Source: Leuconostoc lactis (GTDB taxonomy: Bacteria > Bacillota > Bacilli > Lactobacillales > Lactobacillaceae). From it: a stretch of DNA of 64,000 nt. Positions 9,566 through 18,000 of this stretch are shown here, one piece after another. Position numbers and translations under genes: made by a program. Numbering within the stretch: the stretch's first letter is position 1; each line of letters begins with the position of its first letter. A model generated the notes under the pieces. The model worked only from the letters and a program-made list of their open reading frames with translations. It ran no database searches and was not told where the DNA came from. The stretch is from contig NZ_CP042420.1 of the NCBI RefSeq assembly GCF_007954625.1, positions 1,252,501 through 1,316,500 of the forward strand, in the 5' to 3' direction.

Positions 9566-10922
9566 AGGCTGTGAAAATATTATGATAAATGGCTTTAACT
9601 GCTTGATCGGCTAAATCAGGTTGAATACCTAACATAATTGAGATTTCACTGGCGCCTTGGTTCACCATCTGCAAGCTAATGCCTTGATCTTTAAGCGGTG
9701 CCACGATTTCAGTTAACGCACCAATACGGTTACGCATCCCTTCGCCCACAATCATAATAATGCCATAACTTGGTAACCATTTGAGCGTGTCCGGCTTAAT
9801 TTCGGCGGCAATGTCAGCCAACATATGATCAATTTGGGCTTGAGAAAGGAGGGTTTTATCAAAAATAATGGTTAAATCATCAATTCCTGAAGGCATGTGT
9901 TCATATGAAATGTTGTGCCGCTTTAAAATTTCCAGAATACGTAGTGTGAAACCAACTTCTTTGTTGAGCAAATAACGGTGGAGGTAGAGGGCGGCAAAAC
10001 GATTAGAATTCGCAATACCAGTTACCGGTGTTGTTTGCTGCACTTCAGTTGGTGGCACAATAAAAGTGCCAGGCGCGTCAGGGTCGTTGGTATTTTTAAT
10101 GTTAATACGAATGCCACCCTGAATGGCTGGAATAATGGCTTCATCATGAAAAACAGCAAATCCCGCATAAGATAATTCACGCATTTCGTCATAAGTCATT
10201 TGTTTGATGGCTGCAGGTTGGTCAATGATGTTGGGATTAACGGCATAAATCGCGCTGACATCCGTAAAGTTTTCATACAAATCAGCACTCAAACCACGTG
10301 CCATAATGGCACCAGTGATGTCAGAACCACCTCGTGAAAATGTTGCCATATCACCATTTTCCGTGTAACCAAAAAAGCCTGGCACAATCAAACGTTCACT
10401 GGTGGTCAAATCAAGTTTCGCAATGGTATCGTAAGATTTTGGATTAAAAGTGGCTGAGCGTGCCTGATCATCAACGCGGAGGCCAATTTCCTTAGGGTCA
10501 ACAAAGCGGGCTGGTAAGCCAAGGTGGGTGAAGACTTTGGCGACTAGTTGTGCGTTGAGAAATTCACCGTGGGCGGCGAAAGCGGCGTAAAGATAATCAA
10601 ATGAGCGGTAGTGTTTTTGGGCAAGATGATCAATTTGTTCATCAATGTCTGCTAATTCATAAGCAGGGAGATCAAAATAATCGCCGATGGCGTGATAACG
10701 CGCTTTGATAGTTTGCACAATCTCTGTTGTGTCGGTGTCAGCAATTGTCCCCTCGGCATAAGCAAGGAGTAAATCAGTTACCTTGGTATCGTCTTTAAAA
10801 CGCTTACCTGGAGCAGAAACGACCACAACTTTACGGGCGTTATCGGCTTGAATAATATCAAAAACACGTTGTAATTGGCGACCGTCAGCGAGTGATGAGC
10901 CGCCAAATTTAGAAACTTTCAT
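9564..10922 (-). CDS. Aspartate kinase
   Basis: Phosphorylates aspartate, the entry step to threonine, methionine and lysine. N-terminal KFGGSSLADG is the kinase signature; FSRGGSDITGA holds the nucleotide and aspartate site; the C-terminal third has tandem ACT regulatory domains (for example VGEGMRNRIGALTEI, QMVNQGASEISIMLG). The 452-residue monofunctional form resembles Bacillus YclM/LysC III-type enzymes. It is the last gene of hom-thrB-aspartate kinase, 4 bases after thrB, so it probably serves threonine synthesis and is likely feedback-controlled through its ACT domains. Symbol left open because thrA, lysC and yclM are all used. Confidence 0.94.
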   Translation of the reverse strand: MKVSKFGGSSLADGRQLQRVFDIIQADNARKVVVVSAPGKRFKDDTKVTDLLLAYAEGTIADTDTTEIVQTIKARYHAIGDYFDLPAYELADIDEQIDHLAQKHYRSFDYLYAAFAAHGEFLNAQLVAKVFTHLGLPARFVDPKEIGLRVDDQARSATFNPKSYDTIAKLDLTTSERLIVPGFFGYTENGDMATFSRGGSDITGAIMARGLSADLYENFTDVSAIYAVNPNIIDQPAAIKQMTYDEMRELSYAGFAVFHDEAIIPAIQGGIRINIKNTNDPDAPGTFIVPPTEVQQTTPVTGIANSNRFAALYLHRYLLNKEVGFTLRILEILKRHNISYEHMPSGIDDLTIIFDKTLLSQAQIDHMLADIAAEIKPDTLKWLPSYGIIMIVGEGMRNRIGALTEIVAPLKDQGISLQMVNQGASEISIMLGIQPDLADQAVKAIYHNIFTA

Positions 10923-10926
10923 GGGT

Positions 10927-11805
10927 TTAATCTTCCTTTTGAATAGTGAGGCCAGTGGTATCCAACTGCAATTGTTGGCAAGTACCAGCTAAACCGGCAG
11001 CTTTCAGTGCTGTTAGTAATTTTTGTGCGGCTTGGGCAGGTGCTACGGTGATGACTGTTGGGCCTGCGCCGGACAAGTAAGTGCCCACAATTCCGAGATC
11101 ATGGGCAATCGTTCGAATTTGTGCCAAATGCGGGACCAAATGCTGACGTGCAGATTCGTGGAATTTATCGGCTTCAATCAACTGCTTAGCCGTCTCAAAA
11201 TCATTGGCATTGAGAGCCGCAATCAAGGTATTACCAATCGCACCAGCTGCCACACTGGTTTTAAAATCCAATTGGGCGGGCAACGCAGCCCGCGCTGCGG
11301 CCGTCAATAATTGCGTGTCAGGAATATAGGTGACCAATTGCAAATCCTCAGGGAAATGAATCGGGGCATGATAAACTTGTTGACCGTCAAAGTAGGCAGC
11401 GACCCCGCCGCCAAATAATGCTGGCGCGACATTATCTGGATGTCCCTCTAGTTTCGTCGCATACGTTAAGATATCATCAGCTGTTAACTGTAAGTTAGCC
11501 AATTCATTGGCCATCGCCAAACCAGCCAGTAAGGCCGATGAAGATGAGCCCAGGCCACGTGCTAATGGAATGTCTGATTTGACCACCAAACGATGGGGTG
11601 TCAGATCTGGGGCTAATTGGCGAGCAGTTGCCACAATGAAGTGCGTGGCATCATGGGGAATGGCAGCACCCATTGTGTGTTCTACCACCCATTTAGCGGT
11701 TTCTTCGTGAATTTCTAAGGTTAAATAGGTTTGTAAGGCAATCCCTAGTGAGTCAAAACCAGGGCCAATATTTGCGCTAGTAGCTGGTACTTTAATTGTA
11801 ATCAT
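10927..11805 (-). CDS. thrB: Homoserine kinase
   Basis: GHMP-family kinase that phosphorylates L-homoserine with ATP, the fourth step toward threonine. It has the N-terminal PATSANIGPGFDSLG motif, the phosphate-binding loop PLARGLGSSSSALLAG and the C-terminal TYLSGAGPTVITV. Length is 292 residues, standard. The start codon overlaps the hom stop by four bases (ATGA at 11802-11805), a sign of coupled translation, and the aspartate kinase gene follows 4 bases after its stop. Confidence 0.96.
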   Translation of the reverse strand: MITIKVPATSANIGPGFDSLGIALQTYLTLEIHEETAKWVVEHTMGAAIPHDATHFIVATARQLAPDLTPHRLVVKSDIPLARGLGSSSSALLAGLAMANELANLQLTADDILTYATKLEGHPDNVAPALFGGGVAAYFDGQQVYHAPIHFPEDLQLVTYIPDTQLLTAAARAALPAQLDFKTSVAAGAIGNTLIAALNANDFETAKQLIEADKFHESARQHLVPHLAQIRTIAHDLGIVGTYLSGAGPTVITVAPAQAAQKLLTALKAAGLAGTCQQLQLDTTGLTIQKED

Positions 11806-13088
11806 GAGAATAACTTATACTCCGCAGCGAGATTGATACCATCGGCATTGCGAATGGTCGTTCGAATGAGGTTGATTTGAGCATCACTAGCAGGGTGGGT
11901 TAAGGCGACTAAGCGCGCGGTACCGTTAGCAGCAGGGGTTTGTTTGAGATCTGTAAAGCTAATTTTAGCCGCAGCAAACATGCCGGTTACTGAATACATC
12001 GCACCTGGTGTATCATCCACTTCAATCACAATGAACCGGCGTGCAATACGCTGTGATGGCTTGGCCAAATCAATGTTTTGGTTAAAGGAGTTAAAGGGAC
12101 GACCAGGCGTGTTTAAGGCGAGGTCGGTTGCCACATTGGTTAAGTCACTTAACACCGAATTAGCGGTTGGCATTTCCCCGGCACCTGGACCATAAAGCAT
12201 GACTTCGCCAACAGACTCGCCATTGACTAAGACTGCGTTATTTTCATTGTTGACAGTGGCTAGCGGATGGGTGAAAGGGACTAATTGTGGCGACACTTCG
12301 ATACTAATGGCATCTTTTGTTTCCCCGACGCGTTGCGCAACCCCTAGTAATTTAAGGGCATAGCCAAAACTATTGGCATCCGCAATATCAGCATCAGTTA
12401 TACCCGTAATGCCCTGAATGGTTAAATCAGACATCACGGGTTGGACACCGAACGCAAAATTAGCCAAAATGATGAGTTTGTAGGCGGCATCAAAACCATC
12501 GACGTCATTGGTTGGATCAGATTCCGCAAAACCTTTTTCCTGGGCTAACTTCAAAGCTGCGTGATAAGATAATTGATTGGTTGCCATCTGCGTTAAGATG
12601 AAGTTACTGGTGCCATTAATAATACCGGCAACACGCGAAATTTCATCCGCCGTAAAACTCGTTGACAGGGTACGGAGGATTGGAATACCGCCGGCAACTG
12701 CCGCTTCAAAAAACAAATCAACGCCATTTGCTTCCGCAATGGCGACGAGTTCTTGACCGCGACTGGCAATCAAGTCTTTGTTGGCTGTAACCACATGCTT
12801 TTTTGCAGTCAGGGCTTGTTTGATAATCGTGTAGGCTTGATCAATTGAACCCATGACCTCCACGACAATTTGAATTGCTGGATTTGCCAAAATGTCATTG
12901 GGGTCATCGGTGATTGGAAAATTCTGGTGAAAACCAGTCCGTTGCTTTGCTAAATTACGCACGACAGCTTGCTTCACGACAAGGCGAGCACCGGTACGTT
13001 TTGTAATTTGTTCGGCATTTTCTTGGAGGATTTTCACCACGCCACTGCCGACTGTGCCTAAGCCAAAGAGGCCAATTCCAATTTCCAT
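11802..13088 (-). CDS. hom: Homoserine dehydrogenase
   Basis: NAD(P)H-dependent reduction of aspartate semialdehyde to homoserine. The Rossmann motif GLFGLGTVGSG is at the N-terminus, the catalytic region includes AGIINGTSNFILT and EKGFAESDPTNDVDGFDAA, and a C-terminal ACT domain follows. I place the start at CAT 13086-13088 (MEIGIGLFG), which gives 428 residues and has AAAGGA seven bases upstream. The frame extends to 13142, but a good promoter (13114-13142) lies within that extension, so longer starts would not be transcribed. First gene of the hom-thrB-aspartate kinase operon. Confidence 0.95.
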   Translation of the reverse strand: MEIGIGLFGLGTVGSGVVKILQENAEQITKRTGARLVVKQAVVRNLAKQRTGFHQNFPITDDPNDILANPAIQIVVEVMGSIDQAYTIIKQALTAKKHVVTANKDLIASRGQELVAIAEANGVDLFFEAAVAGGIPILRTLSTSFTADEISRVAGIINGTSNFILTQMATNQLSYHAALKLAQEKGFAESDPTNDVDGFDAAYKLIILANFAFGVQPVMSDLTIQGITGITDADIADANSFGYALKLLGVAQRVGETKDAISIEVSPQLVPFTHPLATVNNENNAVLVNGESVGEVMLYGPGAGEMPTANSVLSDLTNVATDLALNTPGRPFNSFNQNIDLAKPSQRIARRFIVIEVDDTPGAMYSVTGMFAAAKISFTDLKQTPAANGTARLVALTHPASDAQINLIRTTIRNADGINLAAEYKLFS

Positions 13089-13113
13089 AAAATCATCCTT
13101 TGTTTCGTTCATT

Positions 13114-13142
13114 ATTATGACAATTCTATCATTTTTCTTCAA
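13114..13142 (-). promoter_or_regulatory. Promoter of the hom-thrB-aspartate kinase operon
   Basis: On the minus strand TTGAAG and CATAAT are separated by exactly 17 bases. Transcription would begin near 13107, about 20 bases before the hom start. The -35 box overlaps that of the divergent thrC promoter. Confidence 0.7.
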
Positions 13143-13166
13143 GAATTAGAAGTTATTTGTTATAAT
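13138..13166 (+). promoter_or_regulatory. Promoter of thrC
   Basis: TATAAT at 13161-13166 is preceded by TG one base upstream (extended -10) and by a weak TTCAAG at 13138-13143 with 17-base spacing. It is back-to-back with the hom promoter. Confidence 0.65.
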
Positions 13167-13201
13167 CAAACTAAATTACTCAATATTAAAGGAAATCATG
13201 T

Positions 13202-14665
13202 ATGCTTAATTATGTTTCAACACGTGGTGAAGCACCAAAGGTGACCGCCAGCCAAGCCATTTTAAATGGTATTGCGCCAGATGGTGGACTCTATGTCCCT
13301 GAAGTGTGGCCAACATTGACACTGGATTGGGAAAAATTAAAAAACCAGACGTATCAAGAAATTGCGACACAAGTTTTTGATGGTTTTTTTGATGATTTTA
13401 GTGTGGCTGAAATCGATCATATTATTGCGAAAGCTTATGGAAACCAGTGGGCGCAGCGCGACGTTGTCACGTATCACCAAGAAGACCAACTGACGTATAT
13501 GGAGCTGTTTCATGGCCCAACACTGGCCTTTAAAGATGTGGCCTTGCAAGCCTTGCCACATTTGATGACCACTGCTGCTAAAAAGCACCAGATTACGGAT
13601 ACGATGGTTATTTTAACGGCTACGTCTGGTGACACGGGAACGGCAGCGATGCGCGGCTTTGGTGATGTCCCACAAACAGAGATTGTCGTCTTTTACCCTG
13701 AAGTGGGTGTGAGTGAGATGCAGCGACAACAAATGCAAACGGAAGCTGCCAAAAATGCCCATGTGATTGCCATTACGGGTAATTTTGATGATGCCCAAAA
13801 AGCGGTAAAATCGTTGCTATCTGAAAAAGAGTTAGTGGCTGATTTAGCTGCCCATCATCAACGTTTTTCATCGGCTAACTCGATTAATATTGGGCGTTTG
13901 GTGCCACAAATTGTTTATTATATTCATGCCTATGCGCAATTGGTTAAACAAGGGCAAGTGCAAGCAGGTGAGCCGGTCTCAATTGTTGTCCCAACCGGTA
14001 ATTTCGGGAATGTTTTGGCCGCTTATTATGCTAGTCAAATTGGGTTACCTGTGCGACAATTTGTCGTCGCGTCAAATGAAAATCATGTGCTAACTGACTT
14101 TTTCCAGACGGGTCGTTATGATCGACAACGCGCATTCAAGGTCACCAACGCCCCAGCAATGGACATTTTGGTGTCAAGTAATTTAGAACGTTTGTTGTAT
14201 TTTGCCAGCGGCCGGAATACAGCTGAAGTGAAACGTTATATGCAAGACCTCGCTGATAAGGGAGTATATGAGGTCACGCCTGAAACACGTCGTCAACTCA
14301 GTCAATTTACGGCTGGCTTTGCCACGCAAGAACAGGTAACAAAAACAATTCAAGACGTATTTGATCAGACGCAGTACACCATTGATCCACATACGGCTGT
14401 TGGCCGTTTTGTCTTGTCAGAACAAGCGATTAGTGGCCCAACTTTGCTAGCAGCGACGGCGAGTCCGTATAAGTTTGCGGATACAGTGTTGACGGCATTA
14501 GGTACGCAAGCTGAAACAGGTTATCAAGGTTTGGCCCAATTAGCCCAACTCACGCAAACAACCATTCCAACAGCAGTCGACACCTTGTTTGCACAACCAA
14601 TTTTGCACCGTCAGGTGATTACACCCGCGCAAATTGAAAAGACGTTCCGCCAAGAATTGTTATAA
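13202..14665 (+). CDS. thrC: Threonine synthase
   Basis: PLP enzyme that converts O-phosphohomoserine to threonine, the final step of the pathway begun by the divergent hom-thrB genes. The PLP lysine lies in FHGPTLAFKDVALQ, the phosphate loop in VPTGNFGNVLAAY, and ATSGDTGTAA is another family signature. Length is 487 residues, as in the long (fungal-type and Lactobacillales) threonine synthases. Start ATG 13202 lies behind AAAGGAA; an ATG at 13198 is out of frame. Expression is separate from the rest of the pathway but from a shared control region. Confidence 0.95.
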   Translation: MLNYVSTRGEAPKVTASQAILNGIAPDGGLYVPEVWPTLTLDWEKLKNQTYQEIATQVFDGFFDDFSVAEIDHIIAKAYGNQWAQRDVVTYHQEDQLTYMELFHGPTLAFKDVALQALPHLMTTAAKKHQITDTMVILTATSGDTGTAAMRGFGDVPQTEIVVFYPEVGVSEMQRQQMQTEAAKNAHVIAITGNFDDAQKAVKSLLSEKELVADLAAHHQRFSSANSINIGRLVPQIVYYIHAYAQLVKQGQVQAGEPVSIVVPTGNFGNVLAAYYASQIGLPVRQFVVASNENHVLTDFFQTGRYDRQRAFKVTNAPAMDILVSSNLERLLYFASGRNTAEVKRYMQDLADKGVYEVTPETRRQLSQFTAGFATQEQVTKTIQDVFDQTQYTIDPHTAVGRFVLSEQAISGPTLLAATASPYKFADTVLTALGTQAETGYQGLAQLAQLTQTTIPTAVDTLFAQPILHRQVITPAQIEKTFRQELL

Positions 14666-14743
14666 AACGAACATTTTGATGAAATATGATAAATAATTCG
14701 TTATTATACGGATAATTAGAAAGAAAAAAATGGTTCAATACGT

Positions 14744-14749
14744 TATAAT
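14744..14749 (+). promoter_or_regulatory. Candidate -10 box for glyA
   Basis: A consensus TATAAT lies 28 bases before the glyA start. No convincing -35 box is seen, and no terminator separates thrC from glyA, so read-through is also possible. Confidence 0.45.
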
Positions 14750-14777
14750 TAAGTCATTAACGTATTAGGAGAACATC

Positions 14778-16010
14778 ATGTCATTTAAAGAACGTGACCC
14801 TGAAGTGTGGAGCGCCATTCAACAAGAAGGTGCCCGCCAAAACCGCACGATTGAATTGATTGCATCGGAAAACTTTGCCTCAAAAGGTGTCCGAGCAGCA
14901 CAAGGTTCTGTATTAACGAATAAGTATGCTGAGGGTTATCCCTATAAGCGTTACTACGGTGGTACAGAGTATGTCGATGTGATTGAACAACTTGCGATTG
15001 ATCGTTTGAAGGCGCTCTTTGGCGCTGAATATGCCAATGTGCAACCCCATTCTGGTTCACAAGCAAATGCTGCGGCTTACATGGCGTTCTTAAAGCCTGG
15101 TGACCGTATTCTGGGGATGGATTTGGATGCCGGTGGGCATTTGACACATGGTGCGAAAGTATCATTCTCCGGTAAAATGTACGAATCATTTACTTATGGT
15201 TTGGACCCTGAAACGGAACAATTAGATTATGAAGCCATTGCGCAACAAGCACGTGAAGTACAACCACAAATGATTGTTGCTGGGGCTTCGGCTTATTCAC
15301 GTATTATTGACTTTGACAAGTTCCGTGCGATTGCGGATGAAGTTGGTGCGTACTTGATGGTTGATATGGCGCATATTGCTGGCCTTGTGGCTGCTGGTTT
15401 GCATCCAAATCCAGTGGGCATTGCAGATGTTGTCACGTCAACAACACACAAGACGTTGCGTGGCCCACGTGGTGGTGTCATTTTGTCACAAGAAAAGTAT
15501 GCTAAGCAATTGAACTCAGCAATCTTCCCTGGTTCACAAGGTGGGCCATTGGAACACGTGATTGCAGGAAAGGCGATTGCCTTTGGGGAAGCGTTGCAAC
15601 CTGAATTCAAGACATATGCCGCACAAATTATCAAGAACGCTCAAGCCATGGCAGAAGTATTCTCAGAAACTGAAGATATTCGCGTAGTGGCTGGTGGTAC
15701 AGATAACCATTTGTTTAACTTAGACCTGACTAAGACTGGCTTGAATGGTAAGCAAACGCAAGAATTATTGGATTCTGTGTCAATCACAACCAATAAAGAA
15801 GCCTTGCCAAATGAAACACTCAGCCCATTTGTCACTTCTGGTATTCGTATTGGTACACCAGCCATCACAACGCGTGGTTTCAAGGAAGATGATGCCCGTC
15901 GCGTGGCTGAATTAATTGTGACAGCCATTCACAATTATGACGATCCAAAGGTGCTAAAAGAAGTGAAAAGAGAAGCCGAAATTTTGGCCATGGCACACTT
16001 ATTTGAATAA
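14778..16010 (+). CDS. glyA: Serine hydroxymethyltransferase
   Basis: PLP enzyme that interconverts serine plus THF with glycine plus 5,10-methylene-THF, the main source of one-carbon units. The N-terminal [11 protein letters not shown], the [10 protein letters not shown] region and the PLP lysine in [16 protein letters not shown] are all intact. Length is 410 residues. RBS AGGAG sits 7 bases before ATG. A terminator follows, and the next gene, 5-formyl-THF cyclo-ligase, acts in the same folate pool. Confidence 0.97.
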   Translation: MSFKERDPEVWSAIQQEGARQNRTIELIASENFASKGVRAAQGSVLTNKYAEGYPYKRYYGGTEYVDVIEQLAIDRLKALFGAEYANVQPHSGSQANAAAYMAFLKPGDRILGMDLDAGGHLTHGAKVSFSGKMYESFTYGLDPETEQLDYEAIAQQAREVQPQMIVAGASAYSRIIDFDKFRAIADEVGAYLMVDMAHIAGLVAAGLHPNPVGIADVVTSTTHKTLRGPRGGVILSQEKYAKQLNSAIFPGSQGGPLEHVIAGKAIAFGEALQPEFKTYAAQIIKNAQAMAEVFSETEDIRVVAGGTDNHLFNLDLTKTGLNGKQTQELLDSVSITTNKEALPNETLSPFVTSGIRIGTPAITTRGFKEDDARRVAELIVTAIHNYDDPKVLKEVKREAEILAMAHLFE

Positions 16011-16014
16011 TGGC

Positions 16015-16039
16015 AAGTCGGTCTAGGCCGACTTTTTTT
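16015..16039 (+). terminator. Terminator after glyA
   Basis: AAGTCGG / CCGACTT with a six-base loop and a seven-base T-run, five bases after the glyA stop. Confidence 0.88.
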
Positions 16040-16054
16040 ATTGGGGGCAATAAC

Positions 16055-16588
16055 ATGCATACAAAACGCGATTTGCGACAACTACAAAAGCAGAAACTAC
16101 AAGCTTATCAAGGACCGGACCGTTTAGCCGAAGAGGCTGCGTTACAGGCTAAACTATTTGATACAGCGCAATGGGCTGCAGCGAAAACCATTGCAGTGGT
16201 ACTCAGTACACCAATGGAACTCAACACACAGCCAATTATTGCCCAAGCATGGGCTGCTGGGAAACAAGTTGTGGTGCCAAAGATTGTGGCGAAGCAGATG
16301 CATTTTGTTGCGATTACGCCGCAAACGACATTTGCTGCCGGGGCGTTAAATATTCAAGAGCCACAGCACAGTACGCCGTATCCACCAGAGAACATTGATC
16401 TTGTGATTGTTCCTGGCTTAGCTTATACGAAGCAAGGGGGACGGTTAGGTTTTGGCGCTGGTTATTATGATCGGTTTTTGTCGACTTATACAGGCCAAAC
16501 CATTGCTTTGGCCTTAACGCCACAACTACTTGAGACGTTGCCATTAGAATCACATGATCAAGTCATCGACCAAGTACTGACAAGTTAA
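16055..16588 (+). CDS. fthC: 5-formyltetrahydrofolate cyclo-ligase
   Basis: ATP-dependent conversion of 5-formyl-THF to 5,10-methenyl-THF; it removes a folate form that inhibits GlyA. Family signature VPGLAYTKQGGRLGFGAGYYDRFL is split across residues 125-150 (key parts GLAYTKQGGRLGFGAG and YYDRFL), and the basic N-terminus KRDLRQLQKQK is typical. The start at ATG 16055 behind GGGGG gives 177 residues. A frame opens at 16010, but it reads through the glyA terminator hairpin and is not used. Placement right after glyA fits the folate function. Confidence 0.92.
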   Translation: MHTKRDLRQLQKQKLQAYQGPDRLAEEAALQAKLFDTAQWAAAKTIAVVLSTPMELNTQPIIAQAWAAGKQVVVPKIVAKQMHFVAITPQTTFAAGALNIQEPQHSTPYPPENIDLVIVPGLAYTKQGGRLGFGAGYYDRFLSTYTGQTIALALTPQLLETLPLESHDQVIDQVLTS

Positions 16589-16599
16589 TTTAAACAAAC

Positions 16600-16635
16600 A
16601 AAAAGCCACGCTGAGATAGGTTAGCGTGGCTTTTT
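16600..16635. terminator. Bidirectional terminator after fthC
   Basis: AAAAAGCCACGCT / AGCGTGGCTTTTT with a ten-base loop lies between converging genes and can serve both strands. Confidence 0.92.
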
Positions 16636-16643
16636 GTGTTGAT

Positions 16644-16943
16644 TTAGTCAACGAGGGGCAAAATATTAACGATCGAAATACGATCACTCTCGTCGTTTTT
16701 TAACCGTTCAATAATTTCATGATAACGGCGTTCTGATAACGGTTCTTTGGTATCAAAGGTCAAAATTTTGTTATCAATATGATTGCTTGTACTTGGATAC
16801 TGTTCAATCCGGTAAATAATTAATAATTTCCGGTAAGCAAAGGGTTGCACAATCATCCCATCTAAATGTTCTTCGACTTGTTCTGTCGTTTGGTTCGCAA
16901 TATTTGCGCTTAATGCTTGTTTTGTTTTCTTAAAAAATGCCAT
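16644..16943 (-). CDS. Hypothetical protein, 99 residues
   Basis: I do not recognise a family. The protein is soluble, with a basic N-terminus (FFKKTKQ), no signal peptide and no cysteine. The middle FAYRKLLIIYRIEQYPS and the end ISIVNILPLVD look like beta strands around a charged helix (ERRYHEIIERLKNDESD). Its start codon shares one base with the stop of the upstream amidase gene, so it is probably translated with it. A terminator follows 8 bases after the stop. A role linked to wall turnover is only suggested by position. Confidence 0.8.
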   Translation of the reverse strand: MAFFKKTKQALSANIANQTTEQVEEHLDGMIVQPFAYRKLLIIYRIEQYPSTSNHIDNKILTFDTKEPLSERRYHEIIERLKNDESDRISIVNILPLVD

Positions 16944-17845
16944 TATTTCTTTCCTGCTTCATTGTTAAAGTATGCTGTCAGTCCCTTGGTAATCGCATTG
17001 GCAATTTGTTCTTGATAACGCGTTGACCGAATGCGCTTAAAATCCGAAGGGTTATTGATATAACCTAATTCAAGTAATGTTGCTGGTTGCGTCGCGCGAT
17101 TGAGGACAACATATTTGGCGGTGTCCATCTCACGATCAGTCATTGGTAAGCTATTTAAAGCGTTATGCAGTGCTGAGGTCAGTGCCTGACCATTGTCGTG
17201 ATAATAATATTGGGTAATGCCTGTGGCAGCTGTTGCACTGTTTTCATCTCCAGCGTGATCAAAGTGAAAGGAGATTTGTGCATCAGCATGATACTTGGTC
17301 GCGAGTTTTGGGATGTCTAATAAGGGCACTAGCACATCTGAATCACGTGTCATCAAGACACGTGCGCCCGTTGGGGCCAACGCATCACGTACTTGACGTG
17401 CCGTGCGTAAGGTGTACGTCTTTTCGTGATACTTCCCATCGGCTGATGATGAACCATTGTCACCAGACAAACCATTATAGCGTTTTTCCGGATCACCACC
17501 GTGACCGGGATCTAAAACAATCGTTGCCTCACTCAGTGGTGTTGCGTGACGTAAGGTGCGTGATTTGGCAACCCAACTTGCAACCCAACCAACTTTTTCA
17601 TTATCGGCGCGACGTACTTGATACCAACCGCGATCATCTTTTAGGATAATCAAATCAGTGCCACGTTTTAAAGTGGCCAGTGATCGGTATTGTACGCCCG
17701 GGCCAGAACGTAATTGCACGTTATCTGGACCGGTCGAGATTTTGTCTTTATTGGTGAGCGAGTAAACTAATCCAAAAGTTGTCATTAAGACGAAGACGCT
17801 AATACTCACGCCGATGAGATTGCTTAATAACCATTTTTTTATCAT
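16943..17845 (-). CDS. N-acetylmuramoyl-L-alanine amidase with SH3b domain
   Basis: A wall hydrolase that cleaves between MurNAc and the stem peptide. It has an N-terminal membrane anchor or signal (about residues 7-28), a bacterial SH3 domain at about 40-95 (NVQLRSGPGVQYRSL, GWYQVR, GWVASW), and a zinc-dependent Amidase_3 domain from about 105 to the end. Ligand and catalytic motifs are VLDPGHGG, HEKTYTLRTA, ISFHFDH and LLELGYINNPSD. Length is 300 residues. It is similar in layout to YrvJ/LytC-like enzymes. It is co-transcribed with the 99-residue gene and divergent from ackA. Confidence 0.92.
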   Translation of the reverse strand: MIKKWLLSNLIGVSISVFVLMTTFGLVYSLTNKDKISTGPDNVQLRSGPGVQYRSLATLKRGTDLIILKDDRGWYQVRRADNEKVGWVASWVAKSRTLRHATPLSEATIVLDPGHGGDPEKRYNGLSGDNGSSSADGKYHEKTYTLRTARQVRDALAPTGARVLMTRDSDVLVPLLDIPKLATKYHADAQISFHFDHAGDENSATAATGITQYYYHDNGQALTSALHNALNSLPMTDREMDTAKYVVLNRATQPATLLELGYINNPSDFKRIRSTRYQEQIANAITKGLTAYFNNEAGKK

Positions 17846-17883
17846 GTTTTACCTACTCAAGCGATTGTTATTTATGTATAAAT

Positions 17884-17910
17884 ATTGTAACATATTTCGC
17901 GCTATATCAA
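17884..17910 (-). promoter_or_regulatory. Candidate promoter of the amidase gene
   Basis: Minus-strand TTGATA and TACAAT are 15 bases apart, with an extended -10 (TGTTACAAT). The same extended -10 sequence recurs in the divergent ackA promoter. Confidence 0.5.
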
Positions 17911-17932
17911 CGTGCCCTTTACCCGGAAAAAA

Positions 17933-17941
17933 TGTTACAAT
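17933..17941 (+). promoter_or_regulatory. Candidate extended -10 of ackA
   Basis: TGTTACAAT, 60 bases before the ackA start; no good -35 box is seen, which is common for extended -10 promoters. Confidence 0.45.
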
Positions 17942-18000
17942 TGAATTATGACATAGCAGGAACTGTTATGAATACATTTAAAGGTTAAAAGGTAAACACG

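Noticed and set aside
17968..17988. Six-codon frame (MNTFKG) just before ackA
   Set aside because: Short frames of this size arise easily by chance, and its stop overlaps the ackA Shine-Dalgarno region; no regulatory structure accompanies it.
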